A stretch of DNA of 64,000 nucleotides from Craurococcus roseus (GCF_039523795.1 NZ_BAAAFZ010000046.1:62001-126000), one strand, 5' to 3'. Shown: positions 26,085 to 34,373, counted from the stretch's first letter. Notes: generated from the sequence alone by a model not told the origin. Numbers and translations: made by a program.

Positions 26085-26810
26085 TTGCCTTTGGGCATGC
26101 CTCATGCTGCAGCACAAGCCTTAGCCGCGGAAGTGCCGGCTGATGCGCTGCTCGGTTTCGAGCGTGCGCCCGCCGCTAAGTATGGCGCCTCGGTTTGCGC
26201 TGTGGCGCCGCTGGCCGCACTGGCCTTCGTCCGGAACATCGGCGCCGGGCTGGTGGTTTTCACGGGTTGGTCGAACTACGCCATTGGGGTCGCTGTGTTG
26301 TGAGCCTCGGGTGCCTTCTGGTCGTTCGTGGTGAGCAGGCCGCGCTTTGCCGAAGCCGCCTTCTTCATCGCCACGTAGACGCCGTTCAACATCGCCGGCT
26401 GCACCTTGTCGTATCTCGCCGCGACAACCGCCTTGCCGCTCATGGACACCGCCTTGAGCCGGTTCGATGAAGCGGTAGGCTTCGATTGGGTCGCTTGGGT
26501 GAGCTTTGTCCGGAGCCACCCGACGTTGAATTCGGTGCTCCGCACGGCCTACGACAGCCTCGTGGCCCAGCTCCTGTCTTCGACAATCGTGTTCGCCGCC
26601 CTGCGCGTGCACGGCAGAAACGATGAGCTGATGCTGCTCGCCTGCGCGGCGGCGATCCTCACGACAGTGATGGTCGCTTTGCTGCCTGCGCCGGGCCGTG
26701 GGTCCACTTCGGCCAAGGCGCCCTGCTCCCGTCGGATACCGCCTACGTTGCGCACGCCTTGGCCTTGCGCGACGATCTGGCTGGAACTGCCCCCGCTTCG
26801 CCCGGACAGG
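26085..26810 (+). pseudogene. Decayed PAP2-family (inositolphosphotransferase-type) membrane phosphatase gene
   Basis: One reading frame from about 26085 to 26697 gives a recognisable N-terminal half of a PAP2 superfamily membrane protein: LSYLAATTALPLMDTALSRF, then FDWVAWVSFVRSHPTLNSVL and RTAYDSLVAQLLSSTIVFAA. It is broken by in-frame stops at 26301-26303 (TGA) and 26376-26378 (TAG). At about 26695 the frame shifts, and the next frame continues as PWVHFGQGALLPSDTAYVAH followed by ALALRDD, which fits the same family. The catalytic C-terminal half is not recognisable. The gene is therefore dead and truncated. The assignment is by pattern memory, so the subfamily is uncertain. Confidence 0.65.
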
Positions 26811-27614
26811 CGGCGCAGCCGTGGGGGCCTGGGTGGAAGCCTGGGCGTGGGCCTGTGTCGAAGCCCGTCGGACGCGTCGGATCGCCGCCGGCCGGGGGCG
26901 CCGGGGGCGGCACGGCGCCGGGGGGAAGGTCCGGCCGGCCGAGGAGACCGCGCGGCCCGGCACGACGGCCTCGGCCGCCGCCCGGCTGCGCGGCGCCCCC
27001 CCGCCTCCCCTTCGGGTGGAGGCGGCGCACGGCCCAGGGGGGCCTGGAGGCGGTCGGGGCCGACGGGGGCGTGGCGGCCGCGGGCCGCGCCCGCGAGCTC
27101 GGGGCGAAGGCGCGCGGGCCCGGACGCCTCCTCGGCCGGGAGGCCGTGGAGGCCGGGATCCTCCGCGGGGCCCCGGAAGAGGCCCCGGGACGGGCGCGCC
27201 CGGAAGGACGCGCGTCGCGCCCGCCGCCGCCGCCGCCGGCCCCCCCCCCCGGTTCGGGGGGCGCAACGCCGTCCATCCCCGCCCCGGCTCGCGCATGCGC
27301 CCGCCGCGCGAGTTCATCGCCCGGCAGCCAGCCGACCAAGCCGCATGTCCGGTTTGATGCGGGCCGCTCCAGCAGGTGCCGGGCAGCGCGCCTCCGTGAA
27401 GCCGTTGCGCGGTCACCGCGGCCGAGCCGGCGCCGAGAGGGCCGCGACGGTCTAGGCGGCACCCGGCGGGACAGGACGCCCGCGACGCGCCCGCCTCTGG
27501 GGAGGCCAGCCCGTTCCGGCTGGCCGACCGGGAGCCGCCCCCTTTCGCTTGCTTCGCCGCGAGGCGTTGCGGGCCGCAGGCATGGTCACGCCTGCGGCCC
27601 GCGAGCGGGAACGC
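26811..27614. other. Extreme-GC low-complexity stretch without recognisable gene
   Basis: About 800 bases with no protein I recognise in any frame. From roughly 26880 to 27300 it is almost only G and C, with (CCG)6 at 27221-27238 running into an 11-C homopolymer at 27240-27250, and many G4-G6 runs. Several frames stay open on both strands only because stop codons are scarce. A short (Ala-Ser-Thr-Gln-Ala)-like repeat is visible on the minus strand near 26830-26870. It may be the scrambled remainder of the PAP2 gene or a poorly sequenced GC-rich segment. Confidence 0.6.
27569..27602 (-). terminator. Hairpin terminator after the repeat-protein gene
   Basis: GCGGGCCGCAGGC and GCCTGCGGCCCGC form a perfect 13-bp stem with an 8-base loop, 12 bases after the stop of the minus-strand repeat protein. 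No U-run follows, so it is a strong hairpin of probable terminator function. Confidence 0.6.
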
Positions 27615-28631
27615 TCAGTGCCAAACGGCGTCCAGGGCCACGTTCGAGGCGGACTGAAATGCCGTGTTGGACTGGAGGACGTTGTCGATCATCAGGCTGA
27701 TCCCGATGTCGCGGTAGTCGCCCTTGTAGGCCGGGTCGAACCTGATGACGACATCCACGTCGCCGTTCGCGTCGACCACGTTGGTCTGCGTGATGAACTG
27801 CTCGATCGACTGGCTGCCTGAGTGGCGGCCGGCGCTTACGTTCATACCGACCTGGACGGCGGTGTTGGTCTGGTTGACGTCCCCGGTCACGACGCCGATC
27901 GTGATGTCGCGCACCTGGCCTTTGAAGTCGCCCTCGAAGACGAGCGTGATGTCCACGTCGCCCACAACTGCGAGGACGTTGGCTTGTCCCGCCCCCTGGA
28001 CGATCGTTTGCGTCCCGCCGCTCCCACCGATGGCGATGTTGGCCGCGCCCTGGACGGCGTGGTTCGCCTGGGTGACGTCGGCGGTGATCAGTCCGACTTC
28101 CAGGTCGCGGACCTTGCCCTGGAACGAGCCGCTGAACACCATGTCCACTTCGACGCTGCCGATGGCCGACACATGGTTGATCTGCTCGACGATCTGCGTG
28201 TTCGCCTGAGCCCCGGCACCGCCGCCCCCGACCGAGAGGTTCCCGGCCGCTTGCCAAGCGGTGTTGGACTGGGTCACGTCGCCGGTGATCAGGCCGACCT
28301 CAACGTCGCGGATCTCGCCTTTGAACTTGCCTTGGATGGTGATGTCGAGGTCGGCGTCGCCCTCGGCGACCACCGTGTTGGTTTGCAAGACGAACTGGCC
28401 GTTCGTTTGCGACCCGCCGCCGCCGCCGACCGAGGTGTTGTTCGCGCTCTGGGCAGATGAGTTGGTCTGAGTCACGTCGCCGGTGATCAGGCCGACCTCA
28501 ACGTCGCGGATCTTGCCGTCTATGGTACCGGTGACCACCACGCCGCCGTCGTACTGCGCACCGGAAGCCTCGCTTTGTTTGCCGCTCCCGTCCTGGCTTT
28601 TGGAACCTTTGGATTTCCCTGACTTCGCCAT
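27615..28631 (-). CDS. Protein of five 66-67-residue Asn/Gln-ladder repeats
   Basis: A 338-residue protein I do not recognise by name. After a Ser/Lys/Gly-rich basic tail (1-26) it is five copies of one unit. The unit core IRDVEVGLITGDVTQTN recurs at 41-57, 107-123, 174-190, 240-256 and 306-322, with periods of 66, 67, 66 and 66. Each core is followed by A-x-Q-x-A-x-N, a Gly4-5 turn (except repeat 4: SAGRHSG), then Q-x-N-x-Q strands and GDVDITLVFEGDFKG. The N/Q spacing recalls curlin-type or beta-solenoid proteins that stack identical side chains. There are no cysteines and no signal peptide. The ATG at 28631 has GGAGA in front; a TTG seven codons earlier is less likely. Divergent from an RTX-type gene, it may be a type I-secreted or self-assembling surface protein. 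That role is inference. Confidence 0.8.
   Translation of the reverse strand: MAKSGKSKGSKSQDGSGKQSEASGAQYDGGVVVTGTIDGKIRDVEVGLITGDVTQTNSSAQSANNTSVGGGGGSQTNGQFVLQTNTVVAEGDADLDITIQGKFKGEIRDVEVGLITGDVTQSNTAWQAAGNLSVGGGGAGAQANTQIVEQINHVSAIGSVEVDMVFSGSFQGKVRDLEVGLITADVTQANHAVQGAANIAIGGSGGTQTIVQGAGQANVLAVVGDVDITLVFEGDFKGQVRDITIGVVTGDVNQTNTAVQVGMNVSAGRHSGSQSIEQFITQTNVVDANGDVDVVIRFDPAYKGDYRDIGISLMIDNVLQSNTAFQSASNVALDAVWH
28273..28315 (-). repeat. 43-base exact repeat within the repeat-protein gene, copy 1
   Basis: Identical to 28471-28513. The two are 198 bases (66 codons) apart, exactly one protein repeat, and encode the core of repeats 1 and 2. Identity at third positions indicates recent duplication or gene conversion between units. 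Confidence 0.85.
28471..28513 (-). repeat. 43-base exact repeat within the repeat-protein gene, copy 2
   Basis: Second copy of the sequence at 28273-28315, encoding the core of the first protein repeat (about residues 40-54). The other three protein repeats have diverged further at DNA level. Confidence 0.85.
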
Positions 28632-29065
28632 GTCGTCTCCTTGGTCCTTCAAGAGGAGATCGACGAACCGACCTCATGCCTTCCCGTGGCGCAGGCAAGG
28701 CCTGCTGCCCCACTTACAAACGACGCGTCGGCCGATCGCCATCCTCGCAGAACATTAGGACGGCAGCATTGATTCTACGCAAGATCATAACGGGCTTAAA
28801 AAGGATCGGTCGAGTCACGTCATGTGGTTGAGGTCGTGGCGCTTCTGGCGCCCGGCGCATGCAACGGCGCGCCCACGATCAGGGAGGAATGGGGCGGTTT
28901 TTCCAGGAGGCGTCTCAACCCTTCGAGGCGTCACGGGGGCCGGCCGCATCCAGCATTGGTTTTCGCTCGCGGCAAAGGCTTGGCTTCTTCTGCAAGGTGG
29001 GCGCAATATCCTTTTCGGTTCAGCCGGGGCCACACAAACAAAAACCCACCCTGGGAGGATCAGCC
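28632..29065. other. Divergent intergenic region between repeat protein and RTX-type gene
   Basis: A 434-base region, relatively AT-rich in places (28740-28810 and 29030-29065), expected to hold both promoters. I see no convincing -35/-10 pair, operator palindrome or gene. Short open frames on both strands lack ribosome-binding sites and composition typical of this genome. Confidence 0.5.
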
Positions 29066-29695
29066 GTGACGCGAATTGCGATTTTTGATTTTCCATTGAT
29101 TGGGCATTTTCATTTACCTGTTTTTGACTTTGGCTACGCCGTTCCGACCATGCCGCTTCCCGCGCCAGCACAACCGGTGCCCGACGCGCGCGCGCAAACG
29201 CTCGCCCCCGCCCAGCCTTCGGCGAGCCCTGGTGCGGCGTCGAGCGGCGCGTCCCTGGCGGACGCGTCCGCGGGTTGGTCCATCCAGTCCTTCTCGTTCG
29301 TCGACGCCAACGGCGCCAGCAGCAAATGGACGGTGGTCGGAGGCCGCCCCGGGCAGGATCCCCGGAACGACCTCGGCCCGGTGACGCATCCCGGGACGCC
29401 CGGGAACGACGCCATCGTCGGCGGACCGGGTCCCGACACTATCGCGGGCGGGTTGGGCGACGACACGTTGAGCGGCGGCGGCGACGCGGACACCTTCCTC
29501 TACACGGTCGGCGACGGCAGCGACACGATCGCCGACTTCGAGCGCGGGCTCGATCGACTCGTCATCCTGGGCGCGTCGGCGGTGAGCCTCGCCTCCAACG
29601 GCGGCGTGGCGATTGTGACGTTGGACGACGGCAGCCAGATCACCCTGCACAGCGCCACCCCGGCAGCAAGCGCGGACGGCGCCCCGTTCGGATGA
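29066..29695 (+). CDS. Small RTX-type (haemolysin-like calcium-binding repeat) protein
   Basis: A 209-residue protein with about three RTX nonapeptides at residues 113-140 (GNDAIVGGP, GPDTIAGGL, GDDTLSGGG), followed by ADTFLYTVGDGSDTIADFE and LDRLVILG, the usual end of such a Ca-binding beta-roll. This predicts calcium-dependent folding outside the cell and type I secretion through a C-terminal signal. The N-terminus is odd: an aromatic, hydrophobic segment (IAIFDFPLIGHFHLPVFDFG) and then a Pro/Ala-rich linker. The GTG at 29066 follows GGGAGGA at ideal spacing; earlier in-frame starts lack a site. No ABC/MFP secretion genes are near. Confidence 0.8.
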   Translation: MTRIAIFDFPLIGHFHLPVFDFGYAVPTMPLPAPAQPVPDARAQTLAPAQPSASPGAASSGASLADASAGWSIQSFSFVDANGASSKWTVVGGRPGQDPRNDLGPVTHPGTPGNDAIVGGPGPDTIAGGLGDDTLSGGGDADTFLYTVGDGSDTIADFERGLDRLVILGASAVSLASNGGVAIVTLDDGSQITLHSATPAASADGAPFG

Positions 29696-29811
29696 GGGAT
29701 CTCGGCGACTGGGCCGTGGCCCGCGCTGCGCGGCCGGCATACCCGTCCCTTTCCGGGGGATCAGGGCGGCCGTCGGGTAAGGATGGAACAGCGCCGTAGC
29801 GGCGCCCAAGG

Positions 29812-29845
29812 AAAACCCTCGCAGGATCGGCGACCTGCGAGGGTT
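29812..29845 (-). terminator. Rho-independent terminator of tRNA-Pro
   Basis: On the minus strand a 10-bp stem (CCCTCGCAGG with CCTGCGAGGG, extendable to 12 bp with flanking A-U pairs) and an 8-base loop end in TTTT, 16 bases beyond the tRNA 3' end. It is the clearest U-tailed terminator in the window. Confidence 0.85.
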
Positions 29846-29860
29846 CCAAACATCCCGGAC

Positions 29861-29937
29861 TGGTCGGAGCGAGAGGATTCGAACCTCCGGCCCCTGCGTC
29901 CCGAACACAGTGCTCTACCAGGCTGAGCTACGCTCCG
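29861..29937 (-). tRNA. tRNA-Pro (anticodon CGG)
   Basis: A 77-base cloverleaf including encoded CCA. The acceptor CGGAGCG pairs with CGCTCCG. The D arm has AGCTCAGCCTGGTAGAGC, the anticodon stem CTGTG/CGCAG closes a 7-base loop TTCGGGA with anticodon CGG (29901-29903), and the T loop is GGTTCGAATCC. It reads the CCG codon, the most used proline codon expected in such GC-rich DNA. Confidence 0.95.
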
Positions 29938-29989
29938 TCGGCCGGGAAGGCGCGCCGGTGCCGGCATTGACCGGCCCGGCGGGTGCGCG

Positions 29990-30018
29990 GCTATAGACCT
30001 TGCGCGGCGGCGGGGCAA
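29990..30018 (-). promoter_or_regulatory. Candidate sigma-70 promoter of tRNA-Pro
   Basis: On the minus strand TTGCCC (30013-30018), a 17-base spacer and TATAGC (29990-29995) precede the tRNA by about 52 bases. Both boxes match 4 of 6. Confidence 0.5.
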
Positions 30019-30069
30019 GGCCGCTCCCGCCCTCGTAACCGACGCGCGCCGTGCCTACCTTGCCGCGGC

Positions 30070-31425
30070 ATGTCGTCCCTGCCCCGCCAAGCCATCGAAT
30101 TGGACGCCGCCCGCCGTCCGGACACGGTTTCCTCCGCGAGCGGCACCGGCGCCGCGGGGCCGCCCGACCCCGAAGCGCCGCTCCGCGCCGCGCTGGCCCG
30201 GCACCGCGCCATCGCCACCGGGCTGCTGGTGTTCATGGCGGCGGTGATGCTGGGCTCCTACTGGCTGCCGCCGGGCTACTGGACCGACCTGCTCCAGGCC
30301 GCTGCCAAGGCCGGCGTGGTGGGCGGCCTCGCCGATTGGTTCGCGGTGACGGCGCTGTTCCGCCGGCCGCTCGGCCTGCCCATCCCGCACACCGCCATCA
30401 TCCCCATGCAGAAGGAGCGGCTGGGCCAGGGACTCGGCCGCTTCGTCGCCAACCACGTCTTCACCGAGGACGAGGTGCGGCGCGTGCTGGGGCGGCTCGA
30501 CCTCGCCGGCATCCTGCGCGGCTTCCTGTCCGACCCGGCCGCTTCGCGCCCGGCCGCGCAGGCGCTCGCGGCCACGCTGCCCAAGGTGCTCGCCAGCCTG
30601 GAGGACGGGCGGGCGCGGCGCCTGCTGGCGCGGCTGCTGCCGCGGCTCGCCGGCGGCCCCGGCGGGGCGCGCGTGCTGGCGCGGGCGCTCAAGGCGCTGA
30701 TCGACGGCGGGCGGCACCAGGAGGTGTTCGACCTCGCCATCAACCAGATGCGCGGCGTGCTGTCCGCCAAGGAGGACCAGCTCCGCCGGGCCATCGAGGC
30801 GCGCGTGCGGGCGGAGGGCGGCGCGCTGATCGGCTGGCTGGCCGGCGCCACCGTGGCGCGGCGGCTGCTCGGCGCGATCAACGGCGAGCTGGCGCGGGTG
30901 GAGCCCACGGACAGCGACCTCCGCGCCGCCTTCGAAGCGTGGCTCCGGGCCGAGATCGACAAGCTGGAGAACGACCCGGAGCGCGCCGCGGCCGTCGGCG
31001 CGGCGCTGCGGCGCGCGGTGGCCCACCCGGCCGTGGCCGCCTGGATCGGCGACGCCTGGGCGCGGCTGCGGGCGGCGCTGGAGGCCGACGCCGCCAACCC
31101 GGAAGGCCGCGCCGTGGCGCTGCTGGAGGGCGCCTTCGCCAACATCGGCACGCTGCTCGCCGAAGACCCGAAGGCGCGGGAGCGGCTGAACCGCGCGGCG
31201 GAAGGCGTTCTGGCTGCGATGCTGCCCAACGCGCGCGTCCGGCTGGCGGAGTTCATCGCAGGCGTCGTCGCCGGCTGGGACACCAAGCAGGTGACGGAGA
31301 AGATCGAGCTGCGCGTGGGCCGCGACCTGCAATACGTGCGCATGAACGGCACGCTGGTGGGCTTCCTGGCCGGCGGCGCGCTGTTCGCCCTGCTGACCGC
31401 GGTGTTCGGCCGGGTGGCCTTCTAG
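30070..31425 (+). CDS. DUF445 family membrane protein
   Basis: A 451-residue protein with one hydrophobic segment near the N-terminus (about 49-70, ATGLLVFMAAVMLGSYWLPP) and one at the C-terminus (LVGFLAGGALFALLTAVFG). DUF445 hallmarks: AAKAGVVGGLADWFAVTALFRRP, LPIPHTAIIPMQKERLGQGLGRFVANHV and the closing KIELRVGRDLQYVRMNGTLV. Between them is a long helical, Arg/Ala-rich region, probably coiled. Function is unknown; it is predicted to be an inner-membrane protein with a large soluble domain. The ATG at 30070 is the first with a plausible N-terminus. Confidence 0.9.
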   Translation: MSSLPRQAIELDAARRPDTVSSASGTGAAGPPDPEAPLRAALARHRAIATGLLVFMAAVMLGSYWLPPGYWTDLLQAAAKAGVVGGLADWFAVTALFRRPLGLPIPHTAIIPMQKERLGQGLGRFVANHVFTEDEVRRVLGRLDLAGILRGFLSDPAASRPAAQALAATLPKVLASLEDGRARRLLARLLPRLAGGPGGARVLARALKALIDGGRHQEVFDLAINQMRGVLSAKEDQLRRAIEARVRAEGGALIGWLAGATVARRLLGAINGELARVEPTDSDLRAAFEAWLRAEIDKLENDPERAAAVGAALRRAVAHPAVAAWIGDAWARLRAALEADAANPEGRAVALLEGAFANIGTLLAEDPKARERLNRAAEGVLAAMLPNARVRLAEFIAGVVAGWDTKQVTEKIELRVGRDLQYVRMNGTLVGFLAGGALFALLTAVFGRVAF

Positions 31426-31483
31426 GCGGCAGGCCGGACCGGCCGGGCCGCGGGACGACCCGGCCAGACTGGCCCCGCGGGCC

Positions 31484-32398
31484 TCAACCCGCGGCCACGC
31501 CCCGCGTCCACCCCGTGTCGTGGCAGAGCACGAGGTCGTCCACGCAACCGTGCTCGACGAGGTTGCGGTGCAGGAAGCCCAACATGCCGTGCTGGCCGCT
31601 GACCGGCTCCAGTTCTCCCTTCGGCCCGAAGGCCAGCACGTGCGGGAAGCGCCGGACGAGGTCTTCCAGGAATCCGCGCGGGTTGAGGTTGCGGTACGCG
31701 ATCAGCGTCCAGGAATTGAACTCCATGTAGACGACCGGCCGGAAACGTTCGATCGCGCCAGCGCCGCCCGCCAGCACGTCGGGCTCGAAGCCTTCGACGT
31801 CGATCTTGACGAAGTCGAGGCGTTCCAAACCGCGCGAGGAAACGACGCGGTCCAACGTCTCCACGGGCACCTCCACCGCCGGCATTGAGCCGTCCGCGAG
31901 GTGGTGGCCCGAGACGAGGTGGCTCCCGGCGCCGTACCCCGCTTCGTGGAAGGCCATGCCCCCCGGCTCCGCGCCGGCTGCGGCGGCGACCACCTCCACC
32001 CGCTCCAGCCCGTTCGCGGCGAGGTTGCGGCGCAGATGCGCCAGGTTGCGCGGGGAAGGCTCGACCGACAACAGCCGGGTCTGCCCCGGCGCCGTCGCGG
32101 CCATCGCCATGGTCGCCAGGCCGATGTTCGCGCCGACGTCGAGCACCACCGGCGCCCCTTCGCGCGGCAAGCACGCGCGCAGCACCGAGCAGACGCGGCC
32201 TTGGGCCGCCATCTGGGCCGGCGCCGACGCGTAGTACGGATCGTCGGCATCGCCGAAGATCCGCAGCGCGGTCCCGCCGAAGGAGACCAAGAGGCCGTCG
32301 TTCGGGGCAGCGACGGACGGCCGCCACGCCGCCGCGGCGCGCAGCCTGTCGATCGCGGGGACGGCCTTGCGCAATGTCTTGTAAGTCCGCCGGAGCAC
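31484..32398 (-). CDS. FkbM family SAM-dependent methyltransferase
   Basis: A 304-residue class I methyltransferase. Motif I is VVLDVGANIGLATMAMA, the acidic residue after strand 2 lies in LSVEPSPRNLAHLRRNL, and the FkbM-specific DFVKIDVEGFEPDVLAGG follows, then VVYMEFNSWTLIAYRNLNP. Family members O-methylate sugars, lipids or polyketides. No glycosylation or biosynthetic partners are adjacent, so its acceptor is open. The N-terminal 30 basic residues are variable. The converging DUF445 gene ends 58 bases away. Confidence 0.87.
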   Translation of the reverse strand: MLRRTYKTLRKAVPAIDRLRAAAAWRPSVAAPNDGLLVSFGGTALRIFGDADDPYYASAPAQMAAQGRVCSVLRACLPREGAPVVLDVGANIGLATMAMAATAPGQTRLLSVEPSPRNLAHLRRNLAANGLERVEVVAAAAGAEPGGMAFHEAGYGAGSHLVSGHHLADGSMPAVEVPVETLDRVVSSRGLERLDFVKIDVEGFEPDVLAGGAGAIERFRPVVYMEFNSWTLIAYRNLNPRGFLEDLVRRFPHVLAFGPKGELEPVSGQHGMLGFLHRNLVEHGCVDDLVLCHDTGWTRGVAAG

Positions 32399-32780
32399 GA
32401 CCGCCCTTTCCGAGCCTCCAGCCGCGCGGGGTCGCGGGCTGGCCGGGTCGGGTTCTAACCATCGCGCGCGGCTTTGGAACGGGCGAACCGCGGATCGGCG
32501 CGCGGCGACGCCAGGAAAGCGGGGCGCCGCCCCGGCGCTACGCCACCTCGGGGATGCGACCCCTCCAGCCGTCGGCGGCCCCTCCCCCGGCGCGGGAAGG
32601 CCGGCTCGCGGCCGTCCATGCGCGCGGGAACCCGTTTCTCGCGGATCTTCTCCGGCCCTTCATCCGGCTCCGCGAAGCCGGCCGGCAGGATGCCCCAGCC
32701 GTTGGAGCCCATTGCACCCGCCGTCCTTGCCCCGGCACCGCTTGCAAGTAGGCTCCCCACGCTGCCGCCGCCGCTCGACC
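32399..32780. other. Intergenic stretch with a relic of a neighbouring small gene
   Basis: 382 bases between FkbM and PhoD, divergently transcribed. Apart from the relic at 32596-32706, I see no gene, hairpin or repeat in it. Confidence 0.5.
32596..32706 (-). pseudogene. Degenerate fragment similar to the 89-residue protein at 34387-34656
   Basis: Translated on the minus strand, this fragment (GWGILPAGFAEPDEGPEKI, later MDGREPAF) aligns without gaps to EGILRIDFAEPDDKLKPI and FEDRKLAF of the intact gene about 1.7 kb away. The DNA shares GGGCATCCTGC and CTTCGCGGAGCC. It has no start or ribosome-binding site of its own and the rest of the gene is not recognisable, so it looks like a decayed partial copy. 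Confidence 0.5.
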
Positions 32781-34373
32781 ATGGAACACCGGATGCCCGC
32801 ACCGCTTCCGACCGCCCTCGACCGGCGGCGAGTCCTCCGCGAAGCCGCCCTGCTCGCCGCCGCGTCGCTCGTCGTCCCGGGCGGTTCGCGGCGCGTGCTC
32901 GGCCAGCCGAAGTTCGGCGACTACCCCTTCAAGCTGGGCGTCGCCTCGGGCGACCCGCTGGCCGACGGCTTCGTCGCTTGGACGCGGCTCGCGCCCGACC
33001 CGCTCGACGAAGGCGGGGACGGCGGGATGCCCGCCGAGGCGGTGGCGGTGCGCTGGGAGGTGGCGCGCGACCCGGCGTTCTTCCACGTCGTGCGCCGCGG
33101 CACCGCGGCGGCGCTGCCCGAGCGCGGCCACGCCGTGCATGTGGAGGTAGGGGGCCTGGAGCCTGACCGGTGGTACTGGTACCGCTTCGCCGCCGGCGGC
33201 GAGGCGAGCCCCATCGGCCGCGCGCGGACCTTCCCGGTGCTGGGCTCGCCCAAGGAACGGCTGCGCTTCGCCTTCGCGTCCTGCCAGCACCACGGCCAGG
33301 GCTACTTCAACGCTTACGCCGCCATGCTGGAAGACGGCCTCGACTTCGTCCTGCACCTCGGCGACTACATCTACGAGAGCGATTGGGGCGCGCGCGTCCG
33401 GCCGCACCTGCCCGAGCCGGTGACGCTCGACGACTACCGCCGCCACCACGCGCTCTACAAGCTCGACCGCGACCTCCAGGCGGCGCACGCCGCCTACCCG
33501 TTCCTCGTGACCTGGGACGACCACGAGGTGGAGAACGACTACGCCAACGGGCAGAGCGAGAACGGCGATCCCGTCGACGACTTCCTCCGGCGCCGGGCGG
33601 CCGCGTACCAAGCCTACTACGAGAACATGCCGCTGCGCCGCACGGCGCGGCCTGTCGGGCCGGACATGCGGCTCTTCACCAGCACGGGTTTCGGCGACCT
33701 CGCCCACTTCGTCCTGCTCGACAACCGGCAGCACCGCTCCGACCAGCCCTGCGGCGTGCCGGGCGCGCTGGGCGGCCGCCTCGCGCCCGCAGATTGCGCG
33801 GAGCGGACGGCGGAGGAGCGCACGATGCTCGGGGCGGAGCAGGAGCGTTGGGCGCTGCGCCACCTCGGCGGCGCGCAGGCCGCGTGGAAGGTGCTGGCGC
33901 AGCAGCAGTTGATGGCGCAGCTACGGCAGAAGGCGCCGGGCGGCGGCGCGGCGTGGTGGTCGGACGGCTGGGACGGCTACCCGGCGGCGCGGCGGCGGCT
34001 CCTGGGCTTCATCGGCCAGCGCCGGTTGCGCGACGTGGTCGCGGTGGGCGGCGACATCCACAGCTTCTGGGTGACGGACCTCAAGGCCGACTTCGACGAC
34101 CCGTCCTCGGCCACGGTGGCGACGGAGTTCGTCGGCACCTCCGTCACTTCGGCCAGCCCGCCCGTCGAAGCCATCGCCGCGGCGCTGCCGGACAACCCGC
34201 ACGTCCGCTTCTTCGAGGGGCGCGAGCGCGGCTACGCACGGGTGGAGGCGACGCCGGCGCTATGGCGGACCGACTTCCGCGCGGTCCGCACCGTGGCGCG
34301 ACCCGACGCGCAGGCGCGCACGCTCAACAGTTGGGTCGTCGAACGCGGCCAAGCCGGCGCGAAGCCGGCGTGA
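32781..34373 (+). CDS. PhoD-type alkaline phosphatase
   Basis: A 530-residue exported phosphatase/phosphodiesterase. The N-terminus carries a Tat-like signal (ALDRRRVLREAALLAAASLV). The PhoD N-terminal domain FKLGVASGDPLADGFVAWTR leads to the metallophosphatase core with FAFASCQHHGQGYFNAYAAM, VLHLGDYIYE, VTWDDHEVENDY and VVAVGGDIHSFWVTDL, which carry the metal ligands. It should release phosphate from diesters in the periplasm using Ca and Fe. The ATG at 32781 is used; the one four codons later is equally possible. No Pho box is identified. Confidence 0.92.
   Translation: MEHRMPAPLPTALDRRRVLREAALLAAASLVVPGGSRRVLGQPKFGDYPFKLGVASGDPLADGFVAWTRLAPDPLDEGGDGGMPAEAVAVRWEVARDPAFFHVVRRGTAAALPERGHAVHVEVGGLEPDRWYWYRFAAGGEASPIGRARTFPVLGSPKERLRFAFASCQHHGQGYFNAYAAMLEDGLDFVLHLGDYIYESDWGARVRPHLPEPVTLDDYRRHHALYKLDRDLQAAHAAYPFLVTWDDHEVENDYANGQSENGDPVDDFLRRRAAAYQAYYENMPLRRTARPVGPDMRLFTSTGFGDLAHFVLLDNRQHRSDQPCGVPGALGGRLAPADCAERTAEERTMLGAEQERWALRHLGGAQAAWKVLAQQQLMAQLRQKAPGGGAAWWSDGWDGYPAARRRLLGFIGQRRLRDVVAVGGDIHSFWVTDLKADFDDPSSATVATEFVGTSVTSASPPVEAIAAALPDNPHVRFFEGRERGYARVEATPALWRTDFRAVRTVARPDAQARTLNSWVVERGQAGAKPA

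Noticed and set aside
26276..26755. Two short minus-strand frames over the PAP2 pseudogene
   Set aside because: They are antisense to sequence whose plus-strand translation matches the PAP2 family, so they are shadows.
27221..27250. CRISPR-like or tandem array
   Set aside because: It is a simple (CCG)6 and poly-C run, without spacers. No CRISPR array or cas gene was seen in the window.
28815..29171. 118-codon minus-strand frame in front of the RTX-type gene
   Set aside because: No ribosome-binding site and atypical composition; it overlaps the start and promoter side of the RTX-type gene.
25893..29937. Genomic island anchored on tRNA-Pro
   Set aside because: The gene-poor stretch beside a tRNA looked suggestive, but I found no integrase, no insertion sequence and no direct repeat of the tRNA 3' end.
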